The translations under genes and the position numbers were made by a program. 64,000 bases of DNA from Salvator merianae (lineage: Eukaryota; Chordata; Lepidosauria; Squamata; Teiidae): positions 421,243 to 485,242 of the forward strand of contig QVOM02000091.1 in NCBI GenBank assembly GCA_003586115.2. The letters run 5' to 3'. Under the pieces are notes generated by a model. It did not search any database and had not been told where the DNA came from. It was given only the letters and a program-made list of their open reading frames with translations. Shown piece by piece: positions 12,081 to 23,390 of this stretch. Within the stretch, counting starts at the first letter, position 1; each line of letters opens with the position of its first letter.

Positions 12081-12502
12081 ACCTCTGATGACCACTCAGA
12101 ACCATACTGGTGGAATTGCAACATGGAGATGAGGCCATAATTTTGCTACACAGCAATATGACACATTCCTATAATGTAGTTCTGCTAATCTTTGAGGAAC
12201 TTTGTCTGAAAGTTTACTGATGGTCACACTTTTGCAGTTAATAACTAGTTAGAACTTGTCTTGCTTGCAAAGACATTCTGTGGTTATTTTTTCATCCTTT
12301 TGCAATGTTGCAAGACATCTTTAAGCAACAAGCCACAGCCGCTCAGCATTTATGAAATCTATTTCTAGATCTTACTTAAGGAGACAGAAGACAGTATTCT
12401 ATAGTTAGCAGATTTCCTAGGCTTTTATGCAAGAATAACTTGGTAAGCTGCTGCTGCTGTAATACTTGTGGGTCTCAAAACTTGCAAAGGGATACAAACT
12501 TC
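12081..12502. other. No recognised feature
   Basis: AT-rich sequence with no exon, RNA gene or repeat that I can name. Confidence 0.45.
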
Positions 12503-12601
12503 GGGCCTTTTCGCACTGTAGCGGTAGACCGTTCCAGTCCGCTCGCTGGAACGGAGTTTTCGCACTGCCGCGGGCATGCGCCTCACCCGATCTGAACCAC
12601 T

Positions 12602-13600
12602 CACTGGCGTAGCGAGGGTGGGGCAGAGCGCCCCGGGTGGCGCGTTGTCCGGGGCGGACGGCCCATGGAGCCAGGACCCCGCCCACCGGCGCGCTCGTTG
12701 CCCCGGGCAGCCCGCCCGGCGGCAGCCGCGCTCGTCGGCTTGTCGCCCTGGCCCGCGTGCCAGCGGACGTGCTCGTCGCTTCGTCGCCCGGCCTGCCGGC
12801 GTGCGTGTGGGCGGAGCCAGCGAGCGCGCATACGTGCAGGCAGGGCCATCGAGGCCGCCGCCGGGCGGGCCAGGGCGAGGAGCGCGGCTGCCGCCGGGCG
12901 GGCCAGAGCGAGGCCCCCGCCGGGCGGGCCGGGGCGAGGAGCGCGGCCCCCGCCGGGCGGGCCGGGGCGAGGAGCGCGGCGGCCGCCGGGCGGGCCGGGG
13001 CGAGGAGCGCGGCGGCCGCCGGGCGGGCCGGGGCGAGGAGCGCGGCCGCCGCCGGGCGGGCCGGGGCGAGGAGCGCGGCCCCCGCCGGGCGGGCCGGGGC
13101 GAGGAGCGAGGCCCCCGCCGGGCGGGCCGGGGCGAGGAGCGCGGCCGCCGCCGGGCGGGCCGGGGCGAGGAGCGCGGCGGCCGCCGGGCGGGCCGGGGCG
13201 AGGAGCGCGGCCGCCTCCGGGCGGGCCGGGGCGAGGAGCGCGGCCCCCGCCGGGCGGGCCGGGGCGAGGAGCGAGGCCCCTGCCGGGCGGGCCGGGGCAA
13301 GGCCCCCGCCAGGCGGGCCGGGGCGAGGAGCGAGGCGCGCACCTGGCGGGCCGGGGCAAGGAGCGACGCCCCCGCCGGGCGGGCCGGGGTGACAAGCGAG
13401 GCCCCCACAGGGTGGGGCGAGGAGCGAGGCCGCCGCTGGGCAGGGCGACGAGTGGGGCATGCGCGCTCGCTGGCCCTGCCTACACGCATGCGCAGTCGCT
13501 GCCCCCCCCACACGCATGCGCAGTCGCTGGCCCCGCCCCTAGCCCCGGGCGTCAAAGCGGCTAGTAGCCCCGGGTGGCAAAGCGGCTGGCTACGCCACTG
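12602..13600. mobile_element. GC-rich non-autonomous hAT-type transposon
   Basis: It begins CACTGGCGTAGCG and ends GGCTACGCCACTG, imperfect inverted ends of the CAGTGGCGTAGC type. It is flanked on both sides by GAACCACT (12594-12601 and 13601-13608). In the uninterrupted sister element this octamer occurs once, so it is a true 8-bp target duplication, the hallmark of the hAT superfamily. There is no transposase. A 33-bp minisatellite fills the centre. Confidence 0.85.
12862..13390. repeat. 33-bp GC-rich minisatellite
   Basis: About fifteen units of a 33-bp motif beginning GCCGGGCGGGCCGGGGCG and ending in GAGGAGCGCGGC plus a three-base variable part. Since 33 is divisible by three and the motif has no stop codon in any frame, open frames of 250-413 codons appear on both strands; they are not genes. 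Some units are shortened by 7-10 bases. Confidence 0.95.
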
Positions 13601-14269
13601 GAACCACTCCGTACCCGATTCAAACCCGAAGCCGGATAAGGCAAGACAACAAAAAAGATGTCTTCATCCCGACCTGCGCGATGGAGCGAAGATCGGGCAT
13701 GGTGCTTTCGCACTGTTTGCCTTGGCGTCGGGTGTGGCTGGCGCGGCTACGCATTCGCGCTCCGCGGCTTCGCATCCGGCGTGCGAAGTTTTCGTACCCC
13801 GCTCCGCTGCTTCGTAACCCAGTATGAAACTTCCTACCCGGGATAGCCCTTTCGGCTGAGTAACCGAGCTGCCGGTACGAAGCCGGCTTCGTAACCAGCC
13901 CTCTGGGTACGAAGTGGGTGCGAAGGTGCGAAACGGGTACGAAGTGGGTGTGAAGGTGCGAAGTGGGTGCGAAGCGGGTGCGAAGCGGGTACGGAACTAG
14001 CGGCTACCATTCGCACTGTTCCCTCTGCTGGTCGGCTTCGGGTCCGTTCCGCTGGCCGGGAGTGCGAATGGCACCGAGCGTTCCCCAACCTCTCCGGTTC
14101 GAAGCCGACTACTGGGAACGGTCTACCGAGCTCAGTGCGAAAAGGCCGTTCATGTAGTCGTCAAATTTAACTGAACCATTTTCATGGGAAAATTGTTTGA
14201 ATAATTAATCAATCATCCCAACACAACAGAGGAGATGAATCTCCCAACTGAAGCTGTCTTGGAGTGCTT

Positions 14270-14440
14270 TACATAAGACCATAAGAGGAGCCCTGCTGGA
14301 TCAGGCCGTAGCCCATCTAGTCCAGGATCCTGTCTCACACAGAGGCCTGCCAATTGCTTCTGGGCTTCTCTAGCAGAAGACAAACTTTTCACCTGCCCTC
14401 AGCCCCCTGCAGATCCCTTTAGAGGCATCCTGCCTATTCT
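14270..14440 (-). mobile_element. CR1 LINE 3' fragment, minus orientation
   Basis: AAGAGGAGCCCTGCTGG, CGTAGCCCATCTAGTCC, CACCTGCCCTCAGCCC and AGAGGCATCCTGCC follow the same order as in the other inverted CR1 ends of this window. Confidence 0.75.
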
Positions 14441-14990
14441 TTCTTTAAACAAGAATAATGGTAAGCTGCTTTGTTGTGGGGTTCTGGTGATATGGGGACA
14501 GGCCTTTGAGTGTGTGAAGGTGTACGGACACCCAAGCCCCTGGGTACCCAGAGGGGATACCTTAAGCCCTGTGCGAATCTGGTGTAGGCCTCTCTCCTAT
14601 GACAGTAATGACTAGCAGGCTGAATACACCCAATCCACCTTCCCTTGCCCTCCAGAGTGAGAAAATACATCATCAAAATGATAAGCTGTTTTCCCTCTAT
14701 ATCTTTTAACTCAAAGGGAATAGCTGAACACAGATTTTATCTCACTGTTGCATCAGTTTCTGCAGTGGGAAAATCACGCCAAAATATGAGATTTCATGTC
14801 CAATATGGAATATTTAACTTTCAATTTGCTGTTTCTGCAGTGGTCTGTTTTTCCACATGGAAAGCATATTTCTTCTTCCAGCATAGGCCTTTCCCCTTCT
14901 TTTTTTCAGTGTGGCCATATGGTGAATTTATAGAGGATGGAGTTCCAGGGAAGAGTGAGAAGGAATTTCTTCCTTTCCTTTCTTGTTGAG
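14441..14990. other. No recognised feature
   Basis: A 114-codon plus frame (14645-14989) has no domain or clear exon borders and is rich in Phe/Ser, as expected by chance in T-rich DNA. Confidence 0.45.
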
Positions 14991-15183
14991 CAGTGACGGC
15001 TCGTCGCTTTAAGCGTGGGTGTTCGCATGTCACTGGAAGGGGAGATCGCTGGCTGTGGGGTCTGTGTTTTGCTACAGCAGGCTGCTACAAGACCCACCCA
15101 GGGAGGGGCGCATTTTCACGACCAGTGATCTCCCTTTCCAGTGACAGGTGAACACCCGTGCTTAAATCAACAAGCCGTCACTG
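14991..15183. mobile_element. 193-bp foldback hAT-type element
   Basis: The ends CAGTGACGGCTCGTCGC and GACAAGCCGTCACTG-like are inverted, and the interior is largely palindromic (GGGTGTTCGC against GTGAACACCC). Flanks TTGTTGAG and TGGTTGAG agree in 7 of 8 bases, consistent with an old 8-bp duplication. It is a relative of the copy at 39146. Confidence 0.8.
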
Positions 15184-15410
15184 TGGTTGAGGCAATCAAT
15201 CATTTAAGGCAATGCAGGATTCCATCCCCATATTTGCTGGCAGTTAAGGGAGGGGCAGTTCCCCACTTTTAGGCTTTTGGTTTTTTTAGTTTGCAGTTTT
15301 GTGTACGAGTGCCTCATCTTCAAACTTCCTAAACAAGCTACATGGTCCTGCTGTCAAAAATGGAATTATAGCTGTGTGGCTAGGAGCACAGGAAACAAAT
15401 AAATGTTTCT

Positions 15411-15487
15411 GAGCAGAAATGTTTCTGCACCCATCCGGTTTGGGTGGGACCGAAAACTGATGGGTGCAGAAACATTCCTGTTCAGAA
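15411..15487. repeat. Inverted repeat around a chance open frame
   Basis: TTTCTGCACCCATC and GATGGGTGCAGAAAC face each other across a 30-base centre, giving a stem of about 25 bp. Confidence 0.7.
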
Positions 15488-16149
15488 ACAAATCTGCACA
15501 GGGCCACTTTTGCACAGCTGCAGAGAACACAAAAAGAGACATGCACAGTGGACCTAGCTTGCATTTGGCATGCACAAACATACGCACATATGTACCATTG
15601 CACAGTGCAGAGCCTGCCCACAAAGGGCCCTATAATGCTTTGTGGGTTTCCTCACGTGTAGGCAAGTTAAGCTGAAGGGAGCCAGGGCTGTAGGGAATCA
15701 GATTTGGGCTATAATCCCTTTTTCTGTTTGACCAAATGTGGTATTCAATATATGTGCATAGATCTAGAATCTTCTATATATTTCTGATTATGCTTTCTGC
15801 AGATTAATGCTGCTTCATCCTGTGTCTCAGGCAAATCTATCCCTCTGTCCTTGGTTGTCACATCTGAAGTGAATAAGATGATGTTATCTTGTCTGACCTT
15901 GGCCAATCAATCTTCCTTGTCCTTGGCAGGGTCCCTCCTTATTTTTAACAAGGATGGATGGCAGATATGAACTAATTGCACTACCTATAAAAGTAAGGCA
16001 TCTAGTCCTATGACTTCAACACAGACCTGTCTAGGAGGTGCTATGTGCCAGTGGCTAGAGAGGGAATGCACTGGCCTTCATTTGGAGTCCTGAAGGCAGA
16101 AGAAGTGTCAGCTTGTAGGCTCTGCTTTGCTTTCTTGATTCTTTCTTTC
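15488..16149. other. No recognised feature
   Basis: Intergenic sequence without a supported gene. Confidence 0.45.
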
Positions 16150-16668
16150 TCTCTTAGTTTCTGCACTTGCAGGGCTCGACCACTCCACTGGAAATGTTTT
16201 GTCTTGCTGTCCCAGGACAAGGCTGTCTGCACTTGGATGGCATGTTTTGGGACAGGCCTCATAGTGTCCTGTGCTGCACTGAGGCTTGTGGGAGCTTCAA
16301 AGCCTGCTGCAGGGGCTCTGATGGCCAGGACTAAAAGTTCCTGGAACTCAAGGGGGACCCATTTTGGTGGCACAATTTGGTGTGCTGCTCAAATGGATCC
16401 TCCTGCTAAATTGGAAGTTGGAGGTGTACACCCTTCTGCACAGCTCCATATTCCATTCCAGAGGCCCCTGAATCTCTAGTCTACCGGTATCTTGGTCTAG
16501 ACGGCCATTTTGGCCACCTAGACTGGGCTACACTGCGTCCAATGCAGATGCAGCAGCCTACCAGGGGATGTGACTTCTCTCTTCTGCTCCAGAGCATGGA
16601 AGAGAGAGGCCCAGAAGTGGGCTAGGCCTTTCACTATACCTTTCTAAAGGTAAGTGAGGAAAGGTTCT
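16150..16668. mobile_element. GGGCC-type element with CACACTTACC end, diverged
   Basis: The right end AAAGGTAAGTGAGGAAAGGTTC matches the elements at 1246 and 24001. The interior shares GGCCATTTTGGCCACCTAGACTGGGCTACACTGCGTCC-like sequence with 24290-24330. The left border, near TTTCTGCACTTGC, is uncertain. Confidence 0.55.
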
Positions 16669-17445
16669 TAGTTAATCTGTCTTTCACTTTATACTGTCTC
16701 AGAATAAAGCTTCAGTTATCCAATTCTGTGCATTCATTGCCTGTAGGCCAAAAGGAACCTTCTGCTTTCCTAGAAAATAGAGAGCAAGCCAAACACTTAT
16801 ACAGGTTAGAGTGGCTCTCCTCTCCACAGGACGACTGACATACTTAGGTAGCCTTGTGCACATAGTTCCCATAGGTGGATAGGCAACCATCTTGTGCAAA
16901 GATGTCAGCATGCTCCTCAGAGCTTCTCCCGTTCCTGGCCTGAACCACTTGGTTAGGACAGTGCAGAAGCTGCTTTCTAGCCCCAGGTCTGAAGCCTGGG
17001 TTATTGTTTAAATATTACATAAGGAAGTTACTTTCTGGAGGATATCAAGTGCAACAAAGCTGTGAATTCTTTCCACTTCACTAATGATCAAACCGTGGCC
17101 AGCAGAATTCAAGGGAGTCAGAGCGTTCCTCTGAGGGTGTGTGTCCTTGTCTCCTCAACATGAGATTTTCCCATCACTGCCTCACACTTTTATTTACATG
17201 GAGTCATCTACGTTGTTGCATCGTTCCTTTCTGCCAAAGCTGATGTGTGTTTCTCCACCCAGACTCTTTCATTGGCTGTTTGCCAGCATCTCAATGAGCA
17301 TAAATGCCTCAGCCAGCATTTTCCATGCCAGATTCTTTTCAAAAGTGTCCCTGTTACACGCTTGGGTTTGGCCACCTGGCTGTCTTCACAGAGACCCTCG
17401 TCTTTGCCTCCCCCTTTCCGGGTCTGTGTTATAAAGTTTATCAAG
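16669..17445. other. Upstream region of the Ly6-like gene
   Basis: No further exon is clearly visible. A TATAAAG at 17430-17436 is only about 10 bases before the ATG, too close to act as the promoter of this ATG, so the true start site is unresolved. Confidence 0.4.
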
Positions 17446-17497
17446 ATGAACAAGTCTCTTCTGCTGAGCTTTGTGGTTCTGATCTTCTGCACAGTCG
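17446..17497 (+). CDS. Ly6/uPAR (PATE-like) secreted protein, exon 1: signal peptide
   Basis: The ATG opens a hydrophobic leader (MNKSLLLSFVVLIFC, then TVG) that ends at a consensus donor, CG|GTAAGT, leaving phase 1. The one-exon signal peptide followed by a phase-1 intron is the standard layout of Ly6/uPAR and PATE genes. It joins in frame to the five-cysteine exon at 26125, giving 56 complete codons so far. The intron would be 8,627 bp and is filled with SINE, LINE and GGGCC-type insertions. I chose this ATG because it begins the only hydrophobic stretch ending at a good donor. No 5' untranslated exon was identified. Confidence 0.75.
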
Positions 17498-17827
17498 GTA
17501 AGTAGGGTCAGGTAGTGGGGAGAATTTAACAAACATTCAGCAAGAAAGATTGTGTTAAAATACAGGGGGGGGGGTTCCCCCTTCGCTGCACATGATGGAA
17601 AAGACATTTAAATACCAGGAAAGATGAAGATTGGGATGTTTTTCCTCAATGTGGAGTTAAGGGGACATGGTGGAAGCTTGCTCATTGTTTATTCTTATGA
17701 TGGTTCAACCTTAGTCTCTAAATATTTTCTCACATACATACACATTTGGTCATGTTCTGATGGTTCGACATTGATCTCTAAGCATTTCCTCATACATATG
17801 TGTATGTGTGCATGTTTTGGTACCACC
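17498..17827. repeat. Start of intron 1 with a two-copy tandem repeat
   Basis: 17698-17756 and 17757-17815 are diverged copies of a roughly 59-base unit starting TGATGGTTC and containing TCTCTAA-TATTT. The rest is unremarkable. Confidence 0.55.
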
Positions 17828-17980
17828 AAGTTGTGGTCAACTCCTGGTTGACACCATAGACACACCATGGCAGTGATACAGAAATGGTTCGCTATTGTCT
17901 ACTTCTGGGGAGAGGTTGGGGATCGAATTGGCAACCCTCTGCTTTCTAGGAAGTTTGCTCTAGCACTGAGCTACAGCCCC
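17828..17980 (-). mobile_element. tRNA-derived SINE, minus orientation
   Basis: Read on the minus strand it begins with a tRNA-like head (GGGAGGGGCTGTAGCTCAGT, then GCTAGAGCAAAC) and a B-box-like GCCAATTCGATCCCC. It then continues into a SINE body ending near CAACCAGGAGTTGACCAC. Related copies are at 22855-23390. Confidence 0.75.
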
Positions 17981-18084
17981 TCCCTCTCATGTATATGCAT
18001 GCACATAAATGCATACACATACATACATATTCACAGAAATATGCACAGATGGAATATCTATGGTTGTGTTTGATTACATGTATG

Positions 18085-18660
18085 GCTGCATCCACAAACA
18101 TGAAAAAGAGTCTTGAAAGTGGCTTATAGGTGGTAGGATATGGACATTAGTGTTCTCGTCTCTCCTTCATCCACATGAAAGGCCTTTCTAAAAGTGCATT
18201 TTCTGGTCTTTAATGTAGATTAGAGTCACTACTTTGTGGATGCAACCACCTCTAAGCCACTTTCAAGGCAGTTTTTATTTTTTGGTACAGACACAGCCTA
18301 TGTTTGTGTCTCAGACCAAAGGATCAGGATTGGAAGGGAGGGACATGTATGAACTTAGATCGACAAATTATTAAAGTGTTCATGCTTGTGACTTAGGAAA
18401 AGAGACTTTTATTTCTGATTAAGTTATTTTGTTTGAGCTCTAATCTACATGCAGTTAAAAAAAGAACAGCAGCTCAGAAGTAGCTCAGAAATGGTAGCCC
18501 CATGGCAGCTAGTGTCTGTCCCTTCTCACCTCTAATCCACATTAAATCCACCTTGGACATGCATTTTCTGGACTTTGATATGAATTAGAGGACACTTGCA
18601 TGTAGCAACTACCATCTCTAAGCTGCTTTATGGGTTTTTTTAGTGTGGATACAGCCCCGC
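18085..18660. mobile_element. Two copies of a CTTTAA-TGG-GATTAGAG repeat element
   Basis: 18085-18300 and 18436-18660 share GGCTGCATCCAC or equivalent ends, TCTAATCCACAT, GGTCTTTAATGTAGATTAGAG and CTAAGC-GCTTT-A. Similar copies are at 54000-54415 and 60018-60252. The outer parts are inverted (GAAAGTGGCTTA against CTAAGCCACTTTC). Confidence 0.6.
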
Positions 18661-19019
18661 ACAGTGCCTTCAATTTACAGGGAGGTCTGATGGAGCTCCC
18701 TTGAGAATTTAGAAAACTACAATCTTTTTGCATGTCATCAAAGCATGTAGATGGGGTATTGAAATTTTGGCTCTTACTTTTTCTGTCATTCAGTTAAATG
18801 GACTGAGTTTGCTTTTATGGAACAAGAGCCAGCTCCAAGGGGAAAGGGTGGGTGTTAGGGTTAGAGAATCAGGTCCACTGTCTAAAATTATAGAAAAGTA
18901 CGTTTCTGCAATGTGAAAAGAGATAACTCAGTTTGTATTAAACTGCCACCAATATACTCTAATATAACTTCACTACAGCAGAAGCTAATGGATAGATGGA
19001 AACTCCCTCATCTAATGTG

Positions 19020-19122
19020 AAATCCTGGTTATGTTTGATTGCTCTACTGTTTTATTCTACACCACCCTGAAATTTTGGTGAAGGGCAGTATAGAAATCCT
19101 GTAATCAGTAAATAAATAATGG
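19020..19122 (+). mobile_element. L2-type LINE 3' end, plus orientation
   Basis: ACTGTTTTATTCTACACCACCCTGAAA, then GGTGAAGGGCAGTATAGAAAT and an AATAAATAA tail, as in other reptile L2 ends. Confidence 0.65.
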
Positions 19123-19214
19123 AACCAAATGGCCAGAGCAAGGCAACATTTTGCACCTGCTGTGGTTTAAAGGAAACTGTGCCCCCCTCCTAGCATGGAT
19201 GGAATGTAGACTGG

Positions 19215-19520
19215 ACCAGGATACTCAAGAACATAAGAATATAGGAGGAGCCCTGCAGGATCAGGCCATGGTCCATCTACTCCAGCACCCTGTCTCACAC
19301 AGTGCCCCACCGATTGTTTCTGGGCTTCTCAAGTACAATATGAAGACAAAACCTTTGCCTGTTCTTGAATCCCTGCGAATGATCTTTAGAGGCATCCTGC
19401 CTGTCTTTCCACCCTGGAGGCAGTACCTAGGCATCCATTCTAGTAGCCATTGATACACCTGACCTCCATGAATCTGTCCCGTCCGTTCTTAAAATGGCAA
19501 CCTGGTACAATCTACCAGAG
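19215..19520 (-). mobile_element. CR1 LINE 3' fragment, minus orientation
   Basis: It contains AAGAACATAAGAATATAGG, GGATCAGGCCATGGTCC, GTTCTTGAATCCCTGCG and CCACCCTGGAGGCAGTACC, the inverted CR1 3' region. Confidence 0.75.
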
Positions 19521-22059
19521 GATCTTTTTTGTTTCAAGGTCTGCCAGCAAGCTAGGGGGTGATATACTGGACCATGGAGGCATGGAGTGGTCCAGTACAC
19601 CATTTCAGCAGTGCAACAAGATGAACCACTGAAATAGGTCTCCCGGGAGATTTGAAGTCCAGAAACTTTTGTTCCGGCCTTCAGAGCATTCAGAGTCCTC
19701 CCATGCCACCTTCAAAGCTGGCACAAGCTTTGGAGCTGGTGTGGGGACAGCCTTGTTCACTGCTAACAGCAATCTATTCCAGCTTGGCCCAAATTGCTTA
19801 AACTAGTACTAAGTGGCCCATTCTGTACTGGACTACCTAAGATGAGTGGAAATCCACCCATAGAATCTGAAGTATTTACAATACATAAGGTTTTGGGGGG
19901 GGGGGGTTTGGCTAGGTTTATGAGTCTTAACTGAGTCAAGTTCCTTGCTTTGTATGAGTCACAGCCATCATGGTATAATTACTAATAAATATTATGTAGG
20001 TGTCAAGTACTGATGGTACTTTGCATGAGCTATCCAGCCCTTGGGTTGCTGGTATCAACCCAAAAATGTTATGAAATTTAAAATATTTATTCATTTATTC
20101 ATTCATTTATTTATTTATTTACATGAATTTAAAGCTGTGAAAAATTAGTATTTATTTATATTGTACACCACATTGTACAATAGAGTTTGGCAGCGTTTGA
20201 TTCATGCTGCACTTCAATGTAGACAGTAACGTTATCCGATATTTATGGCTTCTGTCAATTGATAACGATGCGCTTTTGTGAAAGCTAATAAAGTATCTGA
20301 AATTTTACAGACTCAAAGAGATAAAATAAACATGTTAGAAAACCAGTAGCCCCCAAACGCATACAGAGTTTGAGATCTCTAGAGCAGGATTTGCATGTTG
20401 TGGATGAGGCTCCTGGGAAAAAACTGAAGAGTGCAGTGATTCTGTGTCCCTGCACTCATGGACCCGGTACCCCACCTCAGAGGAGCATCGACACCCTTGG
20501 CGATGTCCTTCATGCCAATCACCACTTGCAACTTTCCTGGTTTGCCATCTGCCTGTCATCATAAACTGATGCTCAGACAATAGCTGATTTGGGAGCCATT
20601 TCCTGCACATTGCTTAATGGTCCTGGTCAGAAACTTCAAAGCCAGGGAACTTTTATTCCTTTGCTTCGAGGTGTGCCAGGACAAGAGGAAGTCTGTGTGT
20701 TCAAACAATGTGCCTTCCACCACTGGGCTCAGGTGGGGCCTGCCCTGCCACTCCTTGGGGGGCCCACCTTGCCAATCCTCAGTCAATTTGTTTTTCATCC
20801 ATGCGGAAGCTGCCTAGGGTTCATGGGATTAAGGCTCTGAGAAAGAAACACACAACTTATCTTTCAAACGTATTATGAATAGCAGCAGCATAAACTGAGC
20901 TAGTTCAAATTAATTTCATTCATGGCCTGGGAACACAATGAACAGCATTTGTGGATTTTCCTACTAATTGATAAAATTGACCTAAGTGTTTGAGGAGACC
21001 TGTTTCCCTTGAATATCTTAGAACTTTGATTTCCAGAAGAACTGCTGAAGAACGAGGTTGTCCATCCTGCAACGGAGTGCCCTGGTCTGTTCTAGGATAG
21101 TGTGGGTGGGTGTGGACATGGCCTAGGTTCAGTGACATCAAATGCTCAAATGCCTGCTAGACTGCCATTTCTGGCATGCCCAACATTACTGGGTAGGCAT
21201 ATTTATTTGGACAATATAATTAAGAAAAGAGGGATGTTATACAGACCACTAGCATCTCTGATGGGGCCTGGCATGTCCATTCAAGCCCAATTGCCCATGT
21301 TATCTGATATTCTGTTGACAATAATCTAAGACTTCTGTGGGTAGCAAAATCATGGATTTCTGGCCCAGATTGCAGCTCCAATTGCAACAGTGGGCTGTTC
21401 ACACTTTGCAAGAGGAACGTACCTGTCCACTTGCTAGTCAGGTACATTCACACCTTCAAACAAAGTCAACTGCCTTGAAGCTCACCCAAGCCCACCTGAT
21501 GCCTTCCTGAAGCTGAGTAGTGCTGGTGAGGTAAAGTGCAGTCTGGAATCTGACTTGCACAATCAGGTGTAGATCAGGGGAGCTGCATTCACACTACGTC
21601 TAGGTTTGAAGTGGTACCGGGGAGGGGCCGGCTTCAGAAGTAGCTCTATGGCTTCAGAAGTAGCTCTATGACTTTGGAAGTAGCTCCTTGACTAGTGCAT
21701 TCCCATTCCCACTGCTCCCACTGCTGGTCAGCTCACAAACTGTTCCATTGCTGACAAGTGCAAATGGCACCCACCAGACTCCATCCTGGTCACCTGAACC
21801 CTGCTAATTAGTATGTTCTGCTCTGGCAAGTGCAAAAATGCCCAATATCTTAAGAAAACAGCTTCCAAAGAAATCAGAAATTATAGGAAGATTCCAGAGA
21901 GCTCCATTCTCTGTCCATGGAAATTTTAGACCTTTCTTAGACACAAATTCTTTAGTGCTTTGCTGTGATTTTAAGCTTTAATGTTTGGGGTAAAAGTGTG
22001 GAGATTTCAGAATAATATCTGGATTGGAAGTGGATTTTTTCTCCAAGTCCCTAGGTAAG
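19521..22059. other. Intron 1 sequence, mostly unclassified
   Basis: It holds a GGGGGG run near 19890 and a TTTA/TTCA-rich tract at 20082-20125. At 21600-21690 there are three short copies of a GGCTTCAGAAGTAGCTC-type unit. No exon with LU-domain cysteines is visible here. Confidence 0.45.
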
Positions 22060-22590
22060 TAGTAAGTTTTAATAATGATTAGTCTTTTGACCATATCATA
22101 CAAAATTAAAAAGTTAAAAGTTAAAAGTGCAGATTAAACAATAAAAGTACTCGATGGTACTGTTGGCTATTACTATGACAATACAATAGAACTAAAAGAA
22201 GAAGGGGCATTCTCCCAATAGAGGGTTTATGCCCTCGTTATAGAAGCACGAATTCTGGCCGCTTTGTGTATGAAAAGAGCAACCCGGATTGTTGTATATT
22301 TATTAGTTCCGCCCAGCAACCTAATGAGTTTTTCTTGGTTATTCATATATTGTATCCCTGATAGAATGGGTTTTAAGAGAGAATCTCTAATGATTTCATA
22401 CATGGGACAATCCAGTAATAAGTGTTCATTATCCTCTATTGCCGACGAACCACAGATACATGTTCTTAGTGGGAAAGGTATGTTTTCATATCGACAAAAT
22501 TTCAAGTTGGTATCTAGTTGTTCAAATCGTGCTCTGGTAAAGGCTTTCCGAAGATACCAGAGCCCCTAGGCAAAGGTTGCCTTATGGAAA
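22060..22590 (-). mobile_element. Non-LTR LINE fragment, minus orientation (C-terminal end)
   Basis: The minus frame 22505-22227 encodes 92 residues with CICGSSAIEDNEHLLLDCPMYE, a C-x-C...H-x4-C knuckle typical of the C-terminal tail of a LINE ORF2. The adjoining tail GATTAGTCTTTTGACCATATCA is shared with the LINE ending at 34440, so both are the same family, oriented the same way. It is 5'-truncated and not a cellular gene. Confidence 0.7.
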
Positions 22591-22854
22591 AAAGAACAAG
22601 GTTCTTACATCATCAACAGCTGTATGAAAGAGGGAATTTCAGCAGGGGCAGCTTGCAACACAGGGAACGCCAGCTGAAATTTCCTCTTTAGCACAGCTGT
22701 TAAAGATGCAGGATCCCTGCCACCGTTACACAAGGCAACTCTGCATAAGCACTCCCTGTAAAAAGTGTGGTCATCTCTCCGTCAGATGAGTGGTACCTGT
22801 GTTGCTCCAAACCACAGGCATCTCCAAAACTGCAAGCATTTCATGAAGGTTTTG

Positions 22855-23390
22855 TTGTTGGATACTACTGAGTCATAGCCAACTCCTGGTTGACTGCGTG
22901 GGCACCTCTATGCAGCTTTCTTAGCAGAGATACAGAAGTAGTTTGCCATGTCCTACTTCCAGGGAGAGGCTGAGGACTGAACTGGCAACCCTCTGCCCTC
23001 CAGTTTGCTCTAGTGCTGAGCTACAGATATTCCCAGACTCGATGGGTACTCTGTGCAGTTTTCTTGGCAGAGGTAAAGAAGTGGTTTGCCATTGACTACT
23101 TCTGGGGAGAGACTGGGGATCGAATCAGCAACCCCCTGCTTTCCAGGCACTTTGCTCTACCACTGAGCTCAAGCCACTCCCTTCAGTTTATACATATTTG
23201 ATATTGTTGAGTACTACTGAGTTGTGTCCAACTCCTGGTTGACTGCATGAGAACCTCTATGCAGTTTTCTTGGCAGAGATACAGAAGTGCTTTCCCATCG
23301 CCTATTTCTGGGGAGAGGCTGGGAATCAAACCAACAACCCCTGCTTTCCAGGCAGTTTGCTCTACCACTGAGCTCCAGCCACTCCGCCCC
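22855..23390 (-). mobile_element. Three head-to-tail tRNA-derived SINEs, minus orientation
   Basis: 22855-23026, 23027-23180 and 23196-23390 each show, on the minus strand, a head such as GGAGTGGCTGGAGCTCAGTG plus GTAGAGCAAACTGCCTGG. A B box GGTTTGATTCCC follows, and then a shared body ending in CAACCAGGAGTTGG. None folds as an intact tRNA; they are SINE monomers. Confidence 0.75.

Larger units (their letters stand above)
12503..14148. mobile_element. Large GGGCC-type transposon, copy A2, carrying a hAT insertion
   Basis: It starts GGGCCTTTTCGCACTG and ends CAGTGCGAAAAGGCCG, flanked by TTC at 12500-12502 and 14149-14151 (3-bp duplication). Removing the 999-bp insertion at 12602-13600 and one 8-bp repeat leaves about 639 bp. 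That remainder matches the copies at 3445, 52860 and 54991. The region 13900-13990 carries an expanded array of GGGTGCGAA-type units. Confidence 0.9.

Noticed and set aside
12417..13817. Open frames of 251-413 codons on both strands
   Set aside because: They come from a 33-bp GC-rich tandem repeat in a hAT-type element; all frames are open at once and the products are Pro/Arg/Ala/Gly repeats.
17430..17436. TATA box of the Ly6-like gene
   Set aside because: Only about 10 bases before the ATG, too close for transcription start and leader.
22855..23390. tRNA genes suggested by A- and B-box-like motifs
   Set aside because: The heads do not close into a cloverleaf and are joined to a SINE body.
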